Source of the DNA: Collinsella sp. AM34-10
Lineage (GTDB): Bacteria > Actinomycetota > Coriobacteriia > Coriobacteriales > Coriobacteriaceae
Reading direction: 5' to 3'
Length of the DNA: 64,000 nt
Assembly: GCF_003469185.1 (NCBI RefSeq)
Contig: NZ_QSIL01000003.1
Coordinates: 169,591-233,590, forward strand
Within the stretch, counting starts at the first letter, position 1. Each line of letters starts with the position of its first letter. Shown here piece by piece: positions 25,115 through 34,119 of the stretch. Made by a program: the position numbers and the translations under genes. The notes under the pieces are model-generated. The model saw only the letters and a list, made by a program, of their open reading frames with translations, made no database searches and had not been told where the DNA came from.

Positions 25115-27772
25115 ATGAGTGCTGACTACCCGTCAATGACTACGGCCGAGATTCGCTCTAAGTTCCTCAACTTCTTTGAGGAGCGCGGTCTTAAACTCTA
25201 TCCTTCTTCGTCCCTCGTTCCCGACGATCCTTCGCTGCTGCTCGCCAATGCCGGCATGAACCAGTTTAAGGAGTACTACCAGGGCAAGAAGACCATGAAG
25301 GAGATCGGCGCAATCTCCTGTCAGAAGTGTGTTCGCACCAACGACATCGACTGCATCGGCGAGGACGGCCGTCATCTGTCCTTCTTTGAGATGCTCGGCG
25401 ACTTCTCCTTTGGTGGCGTCTCCAAGCAGCAGGCCTGCGCTTGGGCCTTTGAGCTCATCACCAAGGAGTTCAAGCTGCCGCTCGACCGCCTGTACTTCAC
25501 CGTCTTTACCGAGGACGACGAGACCCATGACGTGTGGCGCTCCCTGGGCGTTGCCGAGGATCACATCTCGCGTCTGGGCGAGGACGACAACTTCTGGGCC
25601 GCTGGCCCCACCGGTCCCTGCGGTCCGTGCTCCGAGATCTACTTTGACATGGGCGAGGAGGTCGGTTGCGGCAGCCCCGACTGCAAGCCTGGCTGCGACT
25701 GCGACCGCTTCCTTGAGTTCTGGAACCTCGTGTTTACCCAGTACGACCGCCAGGAGGACGGCTCCATGCCGGAGCTGCCGCACCGCAACCTCGATACGGG
25801 CATGGGCCTGGAGCGCATGGCCGCCATCATGCAGCACAAGACCGCCAACTACGACGGCGATCTGATGCAGCACCTCATCAAGCTCGGTGAGGAGATCAGC
25901 GGCAAGACTTATGACGCCGATGACTATTCCGGTGCCAGCCGCTCGCTGCGCATCATCGCCGACCACTCCCGTGCCGTCGACTTTATGATCTCTGACGGCA
26001 TTCTGCCCGGCAACGAGGGCCGCGAGTACGTCCTGCGCCGCCTGCTCCGCCGCGCCGTGTTCCACGGCCGCTTGCTGGGCATCGAGGGAGCCTTCCTGAC
26101 CAAGTTCATCGACGAGGTCAACGCCCAGATGGGCGAGGCCTATCCCGAGCTGCTCAAGAACGTCGCGCTCGTTAAGGGCATCGTCGCCTCCGAGGAGGAG
26201 CGTTTCTCCACGACGCTCGACAACGGCCGCGTTTACCTGGACGAGGCCCTGGCCGCGCTCGCCGAGGGCGCTGTGCTTCCGGGCGACGTTGCCTTTAAGC
26301 TGCACGACACCTTCGGTTTCCCCATTGACCTGACTGTCGAGATCGCCGGCGCCGCTGGCCATGACGTCGACATGGACGGCTTCACCGCCTGTATGGAGGA
26401 CCAGAAGGCCCGCGCTCGCGCCAACGCCAAGGGCGATGCCTGGGGCAGCTTCAACGACGTGTGGGTCGAGCTTTCGGACAAGGTCTCCGCGACCGAGTTC
26501 GACGGCTATGACAACGACGTCATCGATGGCGCCAAGGTTGTCGCCATCGTGCGCAACGGCGAGTCCGTCGAGTCCGTTGCTGCCGGCGAGGACGTCGAGG
26601 TCGTGCTCGACCGCACCCCGTTCTACGCCGAGATGGGCGGCCAGCAGGGCGACGCCGGCGAGCTTTCCGCCGAGGGCGTTGCGCTGACCATTTCCGATAC
26701 CAAGAACCACAACGGCCTGTATGCCCACGTTGCTCACGTTGCCGAGGGCACGCTGACCGTCGGTGCTACCGTGACCGCCGCGCTCGACGCCGAGCGCCGT
26801 GGCTTCCTGCGTCGCAACCACACCGCCACGCACCTGCTCGACGCCGCGCTTAAGCAGGTCCTGGGCGAGCATGTCTCCCAGGCTGGCTCGTTGGTGACGC
26901 CCGAGCACCTGCGCTTTGACTTCACGCACTTCGAGGCCCTCTCTTCCGAGCGGCTCAAGGCTGTCGAGGATCTGGTCAACCAGCAGATCTTCGCTTCCAA
27001 GCCGGTCGTTACCCGCGTCATGGGTATCGACGAGGCCAAGGCCGCCGGTGCTGTCGCCCTCTTTGGCGAGAAGTACGGCGATGTCGTCCGCGTCGTCTCC
27101 GTGGGCGCCGAGGACCAGCCGTTTTCCCGTGAGCTCTGCGGTGGCACGCATGCCGCCAACACTGCCGAGATCGGCCTGTTCAAGATCATCTCCGAGTCTT
27201 CCACGGGCTCCAACGTCCGCCGTATCGAGGCCGTGACCTCTAAGGGTGCCCTCGACTACATGGCCGACCGTCTGGCGCTCGTCGACGCCGCTGCCGCAGC
27301 GCTCAAGTGCCGCGTGGACGAGGTTCCCGCCCGCGTGGAGAACCTGCAGGCCGAGCTGCGCGAGACCGCCGGTAAGCTCAAGAAGGCTCTGACCGGTGGC
27401 TCCTCCGATGCGATCTCCAGCGCCATCGAGGGCGCTGTCGAGCTCGGCGGCTACAAGCTCGTCGTCGCTGAACTTCAGGGCCTTGAAGCTGCCGACCTGC
27501 GCAACGTCTGGGATACCGTGCACCAGAAGGTCGACGGTCCCGTCGCCTGTGTCGTTGCCAGCGTGACCGAGAAGGGCACCCCCGCCCTGCTCGCCGCCGG
27601 CTCCGATGACGCCGTCAAGGCCGGTTTCCACGCCGGCAACGTGATCAAGCAGATCGCGGGCCTGGTCGACGGTCGCGGCGGCGGCCGTCCCAACATGGCC
27701 CAGGCCGGTGGCAAGAACGCCGCCGGTATCGCCGATGCCCTCGCGGCCGCCAAGACCGCGCTCGGCGCTTAA
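25115..27772 (+). CDS. alaS: Alanyl-tRNA synthetase
   Basis: Class II synthetase charging tRNA-Ala, with an editing domain for Ser/Gly. 885 residues. N-terminal start TAEIRSKFLNFFEERGLKLY; motif region NAGMNQFKEYYQG; editing site RNHTATHLLDAAL and the distal SRELCGGTHAANTAEIG that supplies Cys/His zinc ligands; C-terminal glycine-rich GGRPNMAQAGGKN. GAGGAG precedes the ATG at 25115; an upstream in-frame start at 25025 lies before the promoter and is rejected. Followed by ruvX and mltG, a common order in Gram-positive bacteria. Confidence 0.96.
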   Translation: MSADYPSMTTAEIRSKFLNFFEERGLKLYPSSSLVPDDPSLLLANAGMNQFKEYYQGKKTMKEIGAISCQKCVRTNDIDCIGEDGRHLSFFEMLGDFSFGGVSKQQACAWAFELITKEFKLPLDRLYFTVFTEDDETHDVWRSLGVAEDHISRLGEDDNFWAAGPTGPCGPCSEIYFDMGEEVGCGSPDCKPGCDCDRFLEFWNLVFTQYDRQEDGSMPELPHRNLDTGMGLERMAAIMQHKTANYDGDLMQHLIKLGEEISGKTYDADDYSGASRSLRIIADHSRAVDFMISDGILPGNEGREYVLRRLLRRAVFHGRLLGIEGAFLTKFIDEVNAQMGEAYPELLKNVALVKGIVASEEERFSTTLDNGRVYLDEALAALAEGAVLPGDVAFKLHDTFGFPIDLTVEIAGAAGHDVDMDGFTACMEDQKARARANAKGDAWGSFNDVWVELSDKVSATEFDGYDNDVIDGAKVVAIVRNGESVESVAAGEDVEVVLDRTPFYAEMGGQQGDAGELSAEGVALTISDTKNHNGLYAHVAHVAEGTLTVGATVTAALDAERRGFLRRNHTATHLLDAALKQVLGEHVSQAGSLVTPEHLRFDFTHFEALSSERLKAVEDLVNQQIFASKPVVTRVMGIDEAKAAGAVALFGEKYGDVVRVVSVGAEDQPFSRELCGGTHAANTAEIGLFKIISESSTGSNVRRIEAVTSKGALDYMADRLALVDAAAAALKCRVDEVPARVENLQAELRETAGKLKKALTGGSSDAISSAIEGAVELGGYKLVVAELQGLEAADLRNVWDTVHQKVDGPVACVVASVTEKGTPALLAAGSDDAVKAGFHAGNVIKQIAGLVDGRGGGRPNMAQAGGKNAAGIADALAAAKTALGA

Positions 27773-27781
27773 GTAGTCGCT

Positions 27782-28210
27782 GTGGTCGCGCTCGCGCTGG
27801 ACATAGGGGAGACCCGGATTGGCATTGCCGTCTCGAGCCGTGATGGCAAGATGGCAATGCCCGTCAAGGTGCTCCCGGCTGCCGAGGTCACTGGCATGGC
27901 CAAGACGTTCCGTTACCTGGTTGAGGACTATGAGCCCGATATCCTTGTAAGCGGACGTCCCTTGACCATGGCCGGTGAGCCCGGCCCCCAGGCCGAGCGC
28001 GTTGCCGCCGTTGCGCAAAAGATTGCCCAAGAGCTCGATCTTCCGCTTGAGTTTGAGGATGAGCGCCTGTCCTCGCAAGAGGCAAAGCGTATCCTGCGCG
28101 AGCAGGGACTCAACGAAAAGCAGATGAGGGGCAAGATTGACATGATCGCCGCCAGCCTGTTCTTGCAGACGTGGCTCGATCGCAAAAACGAGGAGGTTTC
28201 GCATGCCTAG
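27782..28210 (+). CDS. ruvX: RuvX/YqgF family nuclease
   Basis: An RNase H-fold nuclease of 142 residues, described as a putative Holliday-junction resolvase and involved in pre-16S rRNA processing in E. coli. ALDIGETRIGIAVSS carries the first catalytic Asp; the later acidic residues are in FEDERLSSQEA and GKIDMIAASLFLQ. Starts with GTG 9 bases after alaS and overlaps mltG by 8 bases, so the three are one transcript. Confidence 0.92.
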   Translation: MVALALDIGETRIGIAVSSRDGKMAMPVKVLPAAEVTGMAKTFRYLVEDYEPDILVSGRPLTMAGEPGPQAERVAAVAQKIAQELDLPLEFEDERLSSQEAKRILREQGLNEKQMRGKIDMIAASLFLQTWLDRKNEEVSHA

Positions 28211-29594
28211 CGCTTCCGATCCGCGCCAGCCGAATCGCCAGGGGCAGCCTACGCCGCGCCCTGTATCGTCCGGCCAGCGTCCGATGCAACCGACGCAGCG
28301 TGCGGCTCAGCCTGCTGCTCGTCCCGCACAGCCCTCCTCTCGTGCAGCACAATCTGCTCAGCGTCCTGCCCAACAGCCCGCTGCCCGCGCAGCCCGGGCC
28401 GCAAGCGGTACCCGCTTTAAGCAGCAGGCGCCCACGCAGCGTGCGCAGGCGCCTCAATCGCATACGCGTACACATCATGCTCACGGCACACATGGCGCAG
28501 CTCCGGCCACGCGCTCGAGCTATAACACGCGTGCCCACCGTGGCGTCCAAAAGAAAAGCTCTCCGGTGCCTATGATTATCGGTGGCGTCATCGCCGTGCT
28601 TGCGCTTGTCGCGATCGTTTTCTTTGTCGTGCCAGCCGTCAAGGGCTTTTTTGCCGGCGAGGATGCGAAAGTCGCTGCTGGCCAGCAAGTTACTATCACG
28701 ATTCCCGATGGCGCCTCGGGTGATACCATCGCTTCGATTCTCTCCGAGAACCATATCGTCGAAGACCCCAAGGATTATTACGCGGCGGTCAAAAAGCTCA
28801 ATGCCGATATGTCGCTTAAGCCTGGCGCCTACTCGTTTACCACGCTCATGGACGCGACCAAGGTTGTTCAGCAGCTCATGGAAGGCCCCAATGCGGGCTC
28901 CGATGCGCTGACTATCCCTGAGGGCCTAACGGTCGACCAGGTCGCCGATCGCGTGGCCGCGGCATACGACAGCATCTCCAAGGAAGACTTCCTTAACCAG
29001 GCCAAGGCGAGCAATTATGTGAATGATTTCGCTTTCCTTAAAGATGCCGCGAACGATTCGCTCGAGGGCTTCCTATTCCCCAAGACCTATTCGTTGGGTA
29101 AGGACCCGTCTGCCGATGATGTGATTCGCGCCATGCTTGACCAGTTCAACGCCGAGTATAAGTCGCTTGACTTTGCCAGCTGCGAGGCCAAGATCAAGGA
29201 GCGCTATGGCGTGGAGATGTCCGATTACGACATCGTTAACCTTGCCTCGATCGTCGAGCGCGAGGGCCTCAACGCCGATCAGCGCGCGCATGTGGCTTCG
29301 GTTTTCTATAACCGTCTGGCGGGCAAGCTCGATGGCCTGCGTTACCTCAATAGCGATGCGACCATGATGTATGTCACCGGCGGCGAGGTTACCGCCGACG
29401 ACCTGCAGAGCGATAGTCCGTATAACACCTATAAGCATGAAGGCCTGCCGCCCACGCCCATCTGCTCTCCGTCGCTCGAGGCGCTCAAGGCTACCCTTGA
29501 GCCGACCGACTCTGATGACCTGTATTTCTACATTACACAGGACGAGGAGTATTTCTCGAAGACCTACGAAGAGCACCAACAGTCTTGGAATTGA
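28203..29594 (+). CDS. mltG: Endolytic murein transglycosylase MltG
   Basis: Cuts nascent peptidoglycan strands in the membrane and sets glycan length. 463 residues. The first ~118 are a Gln/Ala/Pro/Arg-rich cytoplasmic tail, an unusually long low-complexity part. A membrane helix follows (about 121-148), then the YceG-like catalytic domain with NLASIVEREG holding the catalytic Glu, and YLNSDATMMYV and LPPTPICSPS as family motifs. Cotranscribed with ruvX and followed by yqeG after 2 bases. Confidence 0.92.
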   Translation: MPSASDPRQPNRQGQPTPRPVSSGQRPMQPTQRAAQPAARPAQPSSRAAQSAQRPAQQPAARAARAASGTRFKQQAPTQRAQAPQSHTRTHHAHGTHGAAPATRSSYNTRAHRGVQKKSSPVPMIIGGVIAVLALVAIVFFVVPAVKGFFAGEDAKVAAGQQVTITIPDGASGDTIASILSENHIVEDPKDYYAAVKKLNADMSLKPGAYSFTTLMDATKVVQQLMEGPNAGSDALTIPEGLTVDQVADRVAAAYDSISKEDFLNQAKASNYVNDFAFLKDAANDSLEGFLFPKTYSLGKDPSADDVIRAMLDQFNAEYKSLDFASCEAKIKERYGVEMSDYDIVNLASIVEREGLNADQRAHVASVFYNRLAGKLDGLRYLNSDATMMYVTGGEVTADDLQSDSPYNTYKHEGLPPTPICSPSLEALKATLEPTDSDDLYFYITQDEEYFSKTYEEHQQSWN

Positions 29595-29596
29595 TC

Positions 29597-30094
29597 ATGA
29601 GGATTTTTAGCCCCAAACGATATGTTGCCTCAGTTGACCGCATCGACCTCGATACCCTCTGGGCCGACGGCAAGCGCGCCATTCTACTCGACCGCGATAA
29701 CACTCTGGTGCCGCGCGATACCGAGCAGGTTCCCGCTGCGGTTTCAGCTTGGCTCGAAGCCGCCCATGCCAAGGGCTTTAAACTGTGTATGGTGTCCAAT
29801 AACTGGCATCGCGACCAGGTCATGGCATCGGCGCGCGAGCTGGGGCTCGAGGCTATCAGCCACGCCATGAAGCCTGCCCCGTTTGCCCTGAAGGCGGGTC
29901 TTAAGCGTCTGGGCGCCACGGCCGACGAGGCCGTGCTGATCGGTGACCAGCTTTACACGGACGTGTGGAGCGGTAACTTTGCCGGCGTCGATACCATCTT
30001 GGTAAAGCCGCAGGCGACGCAGGACCTGTGGTACACGCAGATCTTCCGTATCTTTGAGCGCCGGGCCCTGCGCGACCTTCCCTGCGAGGAATAG
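29597..30094 (+). CDS. yqeG: YqeG family HAD IIIA-type phosphatase
   Basis: 165 residues. HAD motif I is LLDRDNTLVPRD, motif II is CMVSNNWHRDQV, and the acidic motif is LIGDQLYTDVWSGN. The YqeG clade acts on phosphatidylglycerophosphate in some organisms (as PTPMT/Gep4-like enzymes), but the substrate here is not shown. The ATG at 29597 lies 2 bases after mltG; it is followed 8 bases later by aroK. Confidence 0.88.
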   Translation: MRIFSPKRYVASVDRIDLDTLWADGKRAILLDRDNTLVPRDTEQVPAAVSAWLEAAHAKGFKLCMVSNNWHRDQVMASARELGLEAISHAMKPAPFALKAGLKRLGATADEAVLIGDQLYTDVWSGNFAGVDTILVKPQATQDLWYTQIFRIFERRALRDLPCEE

Positions 30095-30102
30095 GTTTCG
30101 CC

Positions 30103-30636
30103 ATGTCTCAGCACATCAAACACGGCTGCGACCATATCTTCTTTATCGGCTTTTTGGGCGCGGGCAAGTCGACGCTTGCGCGCAACGTGGGCACTATGTT
30201 CAAGCGGCGTTTTATCGATACCGATCGTTTGGTTGTGCGTCGATGCGGCAAGTCGGTGACCGAGATATTTGAGACCGAGGGTGAGGATCGTTTTCGCGAG
30301 CTCGAGACCTCGGCACTCCGTTCGCTTCAAAGCGAGCGCAGCCTGCTGGTATCGTGCGGGGGTGGCATCGTCGAGACGCCGGTGAACATTGAGCTGATGC
30401 ACGAGATGGGTACCTGTGTGTACCTCGAAGGTGACTTTGAGGACTCGTTGCGCCAGATTCGCCGCTCCGATACCCGGCCCGATTTCCGCTCGCCCGAGCA
30501 CGCTGCGCGCCTGTTTGAGCATCGCCGTCCGCTGTATCGTCAGGCCGCCGATATTACCCTTGATATTCGCAACAAGTCCTTCGAGGACGTTTCCTACCTT
30601 TGTGCCGAGATGCTTTTGGAGCGTGGACTGCTATGA
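30103..30636 (+). CDS. aroK: Shikimate kinase
   Basis: Phosphorylates shikimate in the chorismate pathway. 177 residues. P-loop FLGAGKSTLARN, shikimate-binding FIDTDRLVVRRCGKSVTEIF and the R of GEDRFRELE, the GGG of VSCGGGIVET, and HRRPLYRQAA near the end. The LID motif is RSDTRPDF rather than the usual RPLL. All main substrate residues are present, so it is expected to be active, in contrast to the AroB-like gene it overlaps by 4 bases. Confidence 0.9.
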   Translation: MSQHIKHGCDHIFFIGFLGAGKSTLARNVGTMFKRRFIDTDRLVVRRCGKSVTEIFETEGEDRFRELETSALRSLQSERSLLVSCGGGIVETPVNIELMHEMGTCVYLEGDFEDSLRQIRRSDTRPDFRSPEHAARLFEHRRPLYRQAADITLDIRNKSFEDVSYLCAEMLLERGLL

Positions 30637-31742
30637 TTCGCCGTCAACTTATCAATTTCCAAAACCGCAGTGTCGATGTCCGCGTCGGATTGGGCGCGTT
30701 CGAGGAGCTGCCGCGCATGTTTGCCTCGGCTGTGGGCAAGCCTAAGCGCGCGATGGTGGTTTGGAACGACGCTACATCCGAGCGTTTTGGCGAGGTTGTC
30801 GAGCATGCGCTGGTCGACGCCGGTTTTGTCGTGTCGATGCTCGTCCTCGAGGTTTCACCTGCCGGTGCTACGCTGGCTGATGCCGATACCGTCTTTGGCG
30901 CCCTGTCGGCTAACGGCATCACCTGCGACGATCTCGTTGTCGCTGTCGGCGACACAGCGACCTGCTCGGTCGTTTGCTGGTGTGCCAATCAGTGGTGCGG
31001 TCGCACCGAGTGCGCCTTGCTGCCGACGACGTTCGACGCCATGCTTACGGTCGCGACGACCATGAAGCCGCTTGTCGCCTCGTCGGCGAATGCGCTTCCC
31101 GCTATCGCGTTCCGTCCCGAGCCGGGCTTGGTCGTGTGTGACCTCGACCTTGTACGCGAGGCGGACCCCGAGGACCTCAAGCTCGGCTATGCGGTACTTG
31201 TTGGCACCATGCTTTCGAGTAGTAAGTCCCGCTGGAATCAGTTTATTGAGACCGTTCCCGAGATTCTCGCGGGCGAGGAGGTCGCGCTCGTCAATGCCGT
31301 TCAGTGGTCTCAGACTGCCCGCAAGGACGTACTGATGGCCACGAACCCGAGCGCCCGCCATGCGCTCGATTTTGGCAAGACGGGGGAGCGTACCCTGCGC
31401 GCCTGCTTGGGCGATGCCGCTTCGCAGGTGCCTGCCTACCAGCTGTTGTCCGAGGGCATGCGCTTTGAGGCGCGCCTAGCACACGATGCCTGCGACTTCG
31501 ATATCGATTACGTCTTTGAGGTCGATGACTGCCTGGAGGACTTTGGTATCGAGGAGCTTGCCTTCGATCTGGAGCCTGCTGCATATATCGAGGAGTTCCG
31601 CAGGCAGCAGTTTGTCCGCTCGAACCGCAGCATGTTGCCGCTGCCCGCGGCACTCGGCGCCATTCGTCTAACGAGCGTTGAGGACGAGGTTCTTGAGCGC
31701 CATGCTCACGCCTACTTGGCTTCTCGCAAAGAACTTCTCTAA
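30633..31742 (+). CDS. AroB-like protein (3-dehydroquinate synthase family) with degenerate active site
   Basis: 369 residues placed exactly where aroB sits after aroK, sharing the N-terminal domain pattern and the TTFDA region. Key catalytic parts differ. The NAD-binding GGGxxGD is reduced to VAVGDTATCS, and the DSSxGGK motif to DAMLTVATTMK. The zinc Glu of GYAExxK is Val188 (GYAVLVG), FGHTFGHA is FGKTGERT (247-254), and HGEAV reads SEGMR. These alignments are by eye. A catalytic AroB role is unlikely; a structural, regulatory or new function is possible. Confidence 0.75.
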   Translation: MIRRQLINFQNRSVDVRVGLGAFEELPRMFASAVGKPKRAMVVWNDATSERFGEVVEHALVDAGFVVSMLVLEVSPAGATLADADTVFGALSANGITCDDLVVAVGDTATCSVVCWCANQWCGRTECALLPTTFDAMLTVATTMKPLVASSANALPAIAFRPEPGLVVCDLDLVREADPEDLKLGYAVLVGTMLSSSKSRWNQFIETVPEILAGEEVALVNAVQWSQTARKDVLMATNPSARHALDFGKTGERTLRACLGDAASQVPAYQLLSEGMRFEARLAHDACDFDIDYVFEVDDCLEDFGIEELAFDLEPAAYIEEFRRQQFVRSNRSMLPLPAALGAIRLTSVEDEVLERHAHAYLASRKELL

Positions 31743-31781
31743 GATTTATTGACATCCATCGTCTTTCGTATCATGTTGAGG

Positions 31782-31856
31782 GGCGGGTTTCCAATCGGTT
31801 GCGAATCGCGCGCGATTTCGTCGTTCGGTTGAGACCCGTCCCGTCTTTATGGAGAC
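31782..31856 (+). terminator. Structured intergenic hairpin between the aroB-like gene and pepP
   Basis: GGGCGGGTTTC (31783-31793) pairs with the GAGACCCGTCCC region (31831-31842), with a nested AATCG/CGATT inside, followed by GTCTTTAT. It may end the aro operon or form part of the next gene's leader. A weak TTGACA lies at 31749-31754. Confidence 0.4.
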
Positions 31857-31874
31857 AACAAGAAAGGAATCTGC

Positions 31875-33005
31875 ATGTCTGAGTTTGCTGCCGGTCCTGT
31901 CGGTCGTATCGAGCGTGTCCGTGCCCTGATGGCTGAGCGCGGCTACGACGCTATCGTGGTTCGTGACGAGGCCAATCTTCGTTGGCTTACGGGCGTGAAG
32001 GGCGTCTTCGATTACACCTTCGAGTTCCCGCATGCGGCGTTTATTACGGCTGACCAGTGCCTGTTCCATACCGACTCGCGCTACCTCAACAGCTTTGAGG
32101 AGAACACGCCCGCCGGCAGCCCCTGGGTTTACGACATGGACGAGGGCACCATCCCCGGTTGGGTCGCCGGCAAGATCGCGGCCAACAAGTGCCGCGTCTG
32201 CGCTGTCGAGGACGACATGCAGATCAACTTCTACCAGGGAATTCAGCGTGGTCTGGAGGATCGTTCCGTCGCCTGCATGCTGCCGCTGATGCATGACGAC
32301 ATTCGCAAGATGCGCGCCATCAAGGACGCCGAGGAGATCGAGCTCATGCGCCATGCGCAGTCGATTACCGACGCCGCCTTCCAGCACATGCTCGGCTTTA
32401 TTAAGCCCGGTATGACCGAGAAGCAGGTACGCAACGAGCTCGAGAACTTTATGTTCGCCAACGGTGCCGACAGCCTGGCCTTCGGTTCCATCGTCGCGAG
32501 CGGCCCCAACACCGCCAACCCGCATGCCGTCCCGAGCGACCGCGTGATCGAGAAGGGCGACTTTGTCCTGATGGACTACGGCGCGGGATACTGCGACTAC
32601 CGCTCCGACATGACTCGTACCGTCGTGATGGGCGAGCCCACCCAGGAGCAGCTCGACCTGTACGCGCTCGTGCGCCGTACGCACGAGGAGTGCGTCGCCG
32701 CCATCCATCCGGGCGTCGAGGGCAACGACATCTTCAAGCTCTCCAAGAAGATCATCGGCGATGCCGGCTATGGCGATTACTATAACCATGGCCTGGGCCA
32801 CGGTGTCGGTATCGATATCCACGAGCTGCCCAACTTCAACCGCAGCAAGAACACCATCGAGGTCGGCTCGGTTATCACCATGGAGCCCGGCGTCTACCTG
32901 CCCGGCGTGGGCGGCGTGCGCCTGGAGGACTATGGCGTGGTCACCGAGAACGGCTACGAGCCCTTCACCAAGACCCCGCACGACCTGCACGTTATCGACT
33001 GCTAG
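31875..33005 (+). CDS. M24 family aminopeptidase (Xaa-Pro peptidase-like)
   Basis: A metallo-aminopeptidase of 376 residues that probably releases N-terminal residues before proline. An N-terminal creatinase-like domain (about 1-135) precedes the pita-bread domain. Metal ligands are visible in VLMDYGAGYCDYRSDMTRT, the His of HGLGHGVGIDIHE, the Glu of TMEPGVYLPG and GVRLEDYG. GAAAGGAA precedes the ATG. It stands just before efp, a frequent neighbour of pepQ/pepP in Gram-positives. Confidence 0.9.
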   Translation: MSEFAAGPVGRIERVRALMAERGYDAIVVRDEANLRWLTGVKGVFDYTFEFPHAAFITADQCLFHTDSRYLNSFEENTPAGSPWVYDMDEGTIPGWVAGKIAANKCRVCAVEDDMQINFYQGIQRGLEDRSVACMLPLMHDDIRKMRAIKDAEEIELMRHAQSITDAAFQHMLGFIKPGMTEKQVRNELENFMFANGADSLAFGSIVASGPNTANPHAVPSDRVIEKGDFVLMDYGAGYCDYRSDMTRTVVMGEPTQEQLDLYALVRRTHEECVAAIHPGVEGNDIFKLSKKIIGDAGYGDYYNHGLGHGVGIDIHELPNFNRSKNTIEVGSVITMEPGVYLPGVGGVRLEDYGVVTENGYEPFTKTPHDLHVIDC

Positions 33006-33028
33006 TCTACTTCGGTAGATAGTTTGGG

Positions 33029-33072
33029 GCGGGGCGTCCGGATCGATTCGGACGCCCCGCGTTCTCTTTTTA
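33029..33072 (+). terminator. Terminator after the M24 peptidase gene
   Basis: GCGGGGCGTCCG (33029-33040) / CGGACGCCCCGC (33049-33060) then GTTCTCTTTTTAT. A -10-like TATAAT at 33103-33108 may start the efp operon. Confidence 0.85.
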
Positions 33073-33165
33073 TGCGCTCGCCGCAGGCGCCGTCTGCAAG
33101 TGTATAATTTCTATCGTATGTAATTTGGACGCTTGTGCGTTCTGCCCATAACAAGAAAGGTCGCT

Positions 33166-33729
33166 ATGCCTACCATTTCTACCGCCGACTTCAAGAACGG
33201 CCTCGGTCTCCGCATCAAGGACAAGGTCTACACCATCGTCGAGTTCCAGCATGTCAAGCCGGGCAAGGGCGGCGCGTTTGTGCGCTACAAGACCCGCGAC
33301 ATCAAGAGCGGCCGCGTCGTCGAGAACACCTGCAACGCCGGCACCAAGTTCGAGAGCGTCATGCTCACCACCCGTGAGTTCCAGTACCTCTACAACGATG
33401 GCACCGACTACATCTTCATGGACAACGAGTCCTATGAGCAGGTTCCCGTTCCCGAGGACATGGTGGGCGAGAACTCCAAGTGGCTGCGCGAGAACGACAT
33501 CTGCCAGCTGCTCTTCGCCGACGATGAGCTCATGGGCGTGACCCCGCCGATGTTCATCGAGACCACTATCGTCCAAACTGACCCGGGCTTTAAGGGCGAC
33601 ACCGTCCAGGGTTCCACCAAGCCGGCCACGATCGACACCGGCGCTGTTATCCAGGTCCCCATGTACCTCAATGAGGGCGAGGTCATCAAGGTTGACACCC
33701 GCGACGGCAAGTTCGTCTCCCGCGTCTAG
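33166..33729 (+). CDS. efp: Elongation factor P
   Basis: Rescues ribosomes at polyproline stretches. 187 residues in three domains. The tip loop GKGGAFVRYK carries the lysine that is modified in many bacteria; which modification is used here cannot be seen. The C-terminal OB domain ends with VIKVDTRDGKFVSRV. The ATG at 33166 has AAGAAAGG upstream. First gene of an operon with the Asp23 protein, nusB and xseB. Confidence 0.96.
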   Translation: MPTISTADFKNGLGLRIKDKVYTIVEFQHVKPGKGGAFVRYKTRDIKSGRVVENTCNAGTKFESVMLTTREFQYLYNDGTDYIFMDNESYEQVPVPEDMVGENSKWLRENDICQLLFADDELMGVTPPMFIETTIVQTDPGFKGDTVQGSTKPATIDTGAVIQVPMYLNEGEVIKVDTRDGKFVSRV

Positions 33730-33753
33730 CAACCAACTCTTCTAGGAGGATTC

Positions 33754-34116
33754 ATGCCCCAGGAAATCAAGATTGACGGCATCGGCATTTCGCCCGATGT
33801 TCTGACCGCCATCGTCTCGCGCGCCGTGTCCGATGTCGAGGGCATCGCCTCCGTTGGCGTCAAGGACCTTGCCACCAACCTTGTCTCCATGATGCTCTCG
33901 TCCAAGGCCCCGGCTTCCGAGCCGGCGGTCGAGGCCGAGGTCGTCGGCGACAAGCTCGCACTTACCGTGCGTGTCGTGGTGTTCTTTGGCTATCCGTTCA
34001 AGAAACTCGCCGAGGCCGTTCGCGCCGCCGTGGTCGCCGCCATCGATGCCCAGGTGGGCGTTGAGGTCGAGCGCGTTGACGTTTGCATCGACGGCCTCGT
34101 TTTCCCCAAGGAGTAA
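33754..34116 (+). CDS. Asp23/Gls24 family envelope stress protein
   Basis: 120 residues with the family pattern GIGISPDVLTAIVSRAVSDVEGIASVG and VRVVVFFGYPFKKLAEAVR. Family members (YqhY, AmaP partners) sit at the cytoplasmic face of the membrane and affect lipid or envelope homeostasis; YqhY genes lie next to nusB or acc genes in Bacillus, as here. TAGGAGGA precedes the ATG. Confidence 0.88.
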   Translation: MPQEIKIDGIGISPDVLTAIVSRAVSDVEGIASVGVKDLATNLVSMMLSSKAPASEPAVEAEVVGDKLALTVRVVVFFGYPFKKLAEAVRAAVVAAIDAQVGVEVERVDVCIDGLVFPKE

Positions 34117-34119
34117 CCT

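Noticed and set aside
25133..28204. 1023-codon open frame on the minus strand
   Set aside because: Shadow of alaS and ruvX with the same composition artefact.
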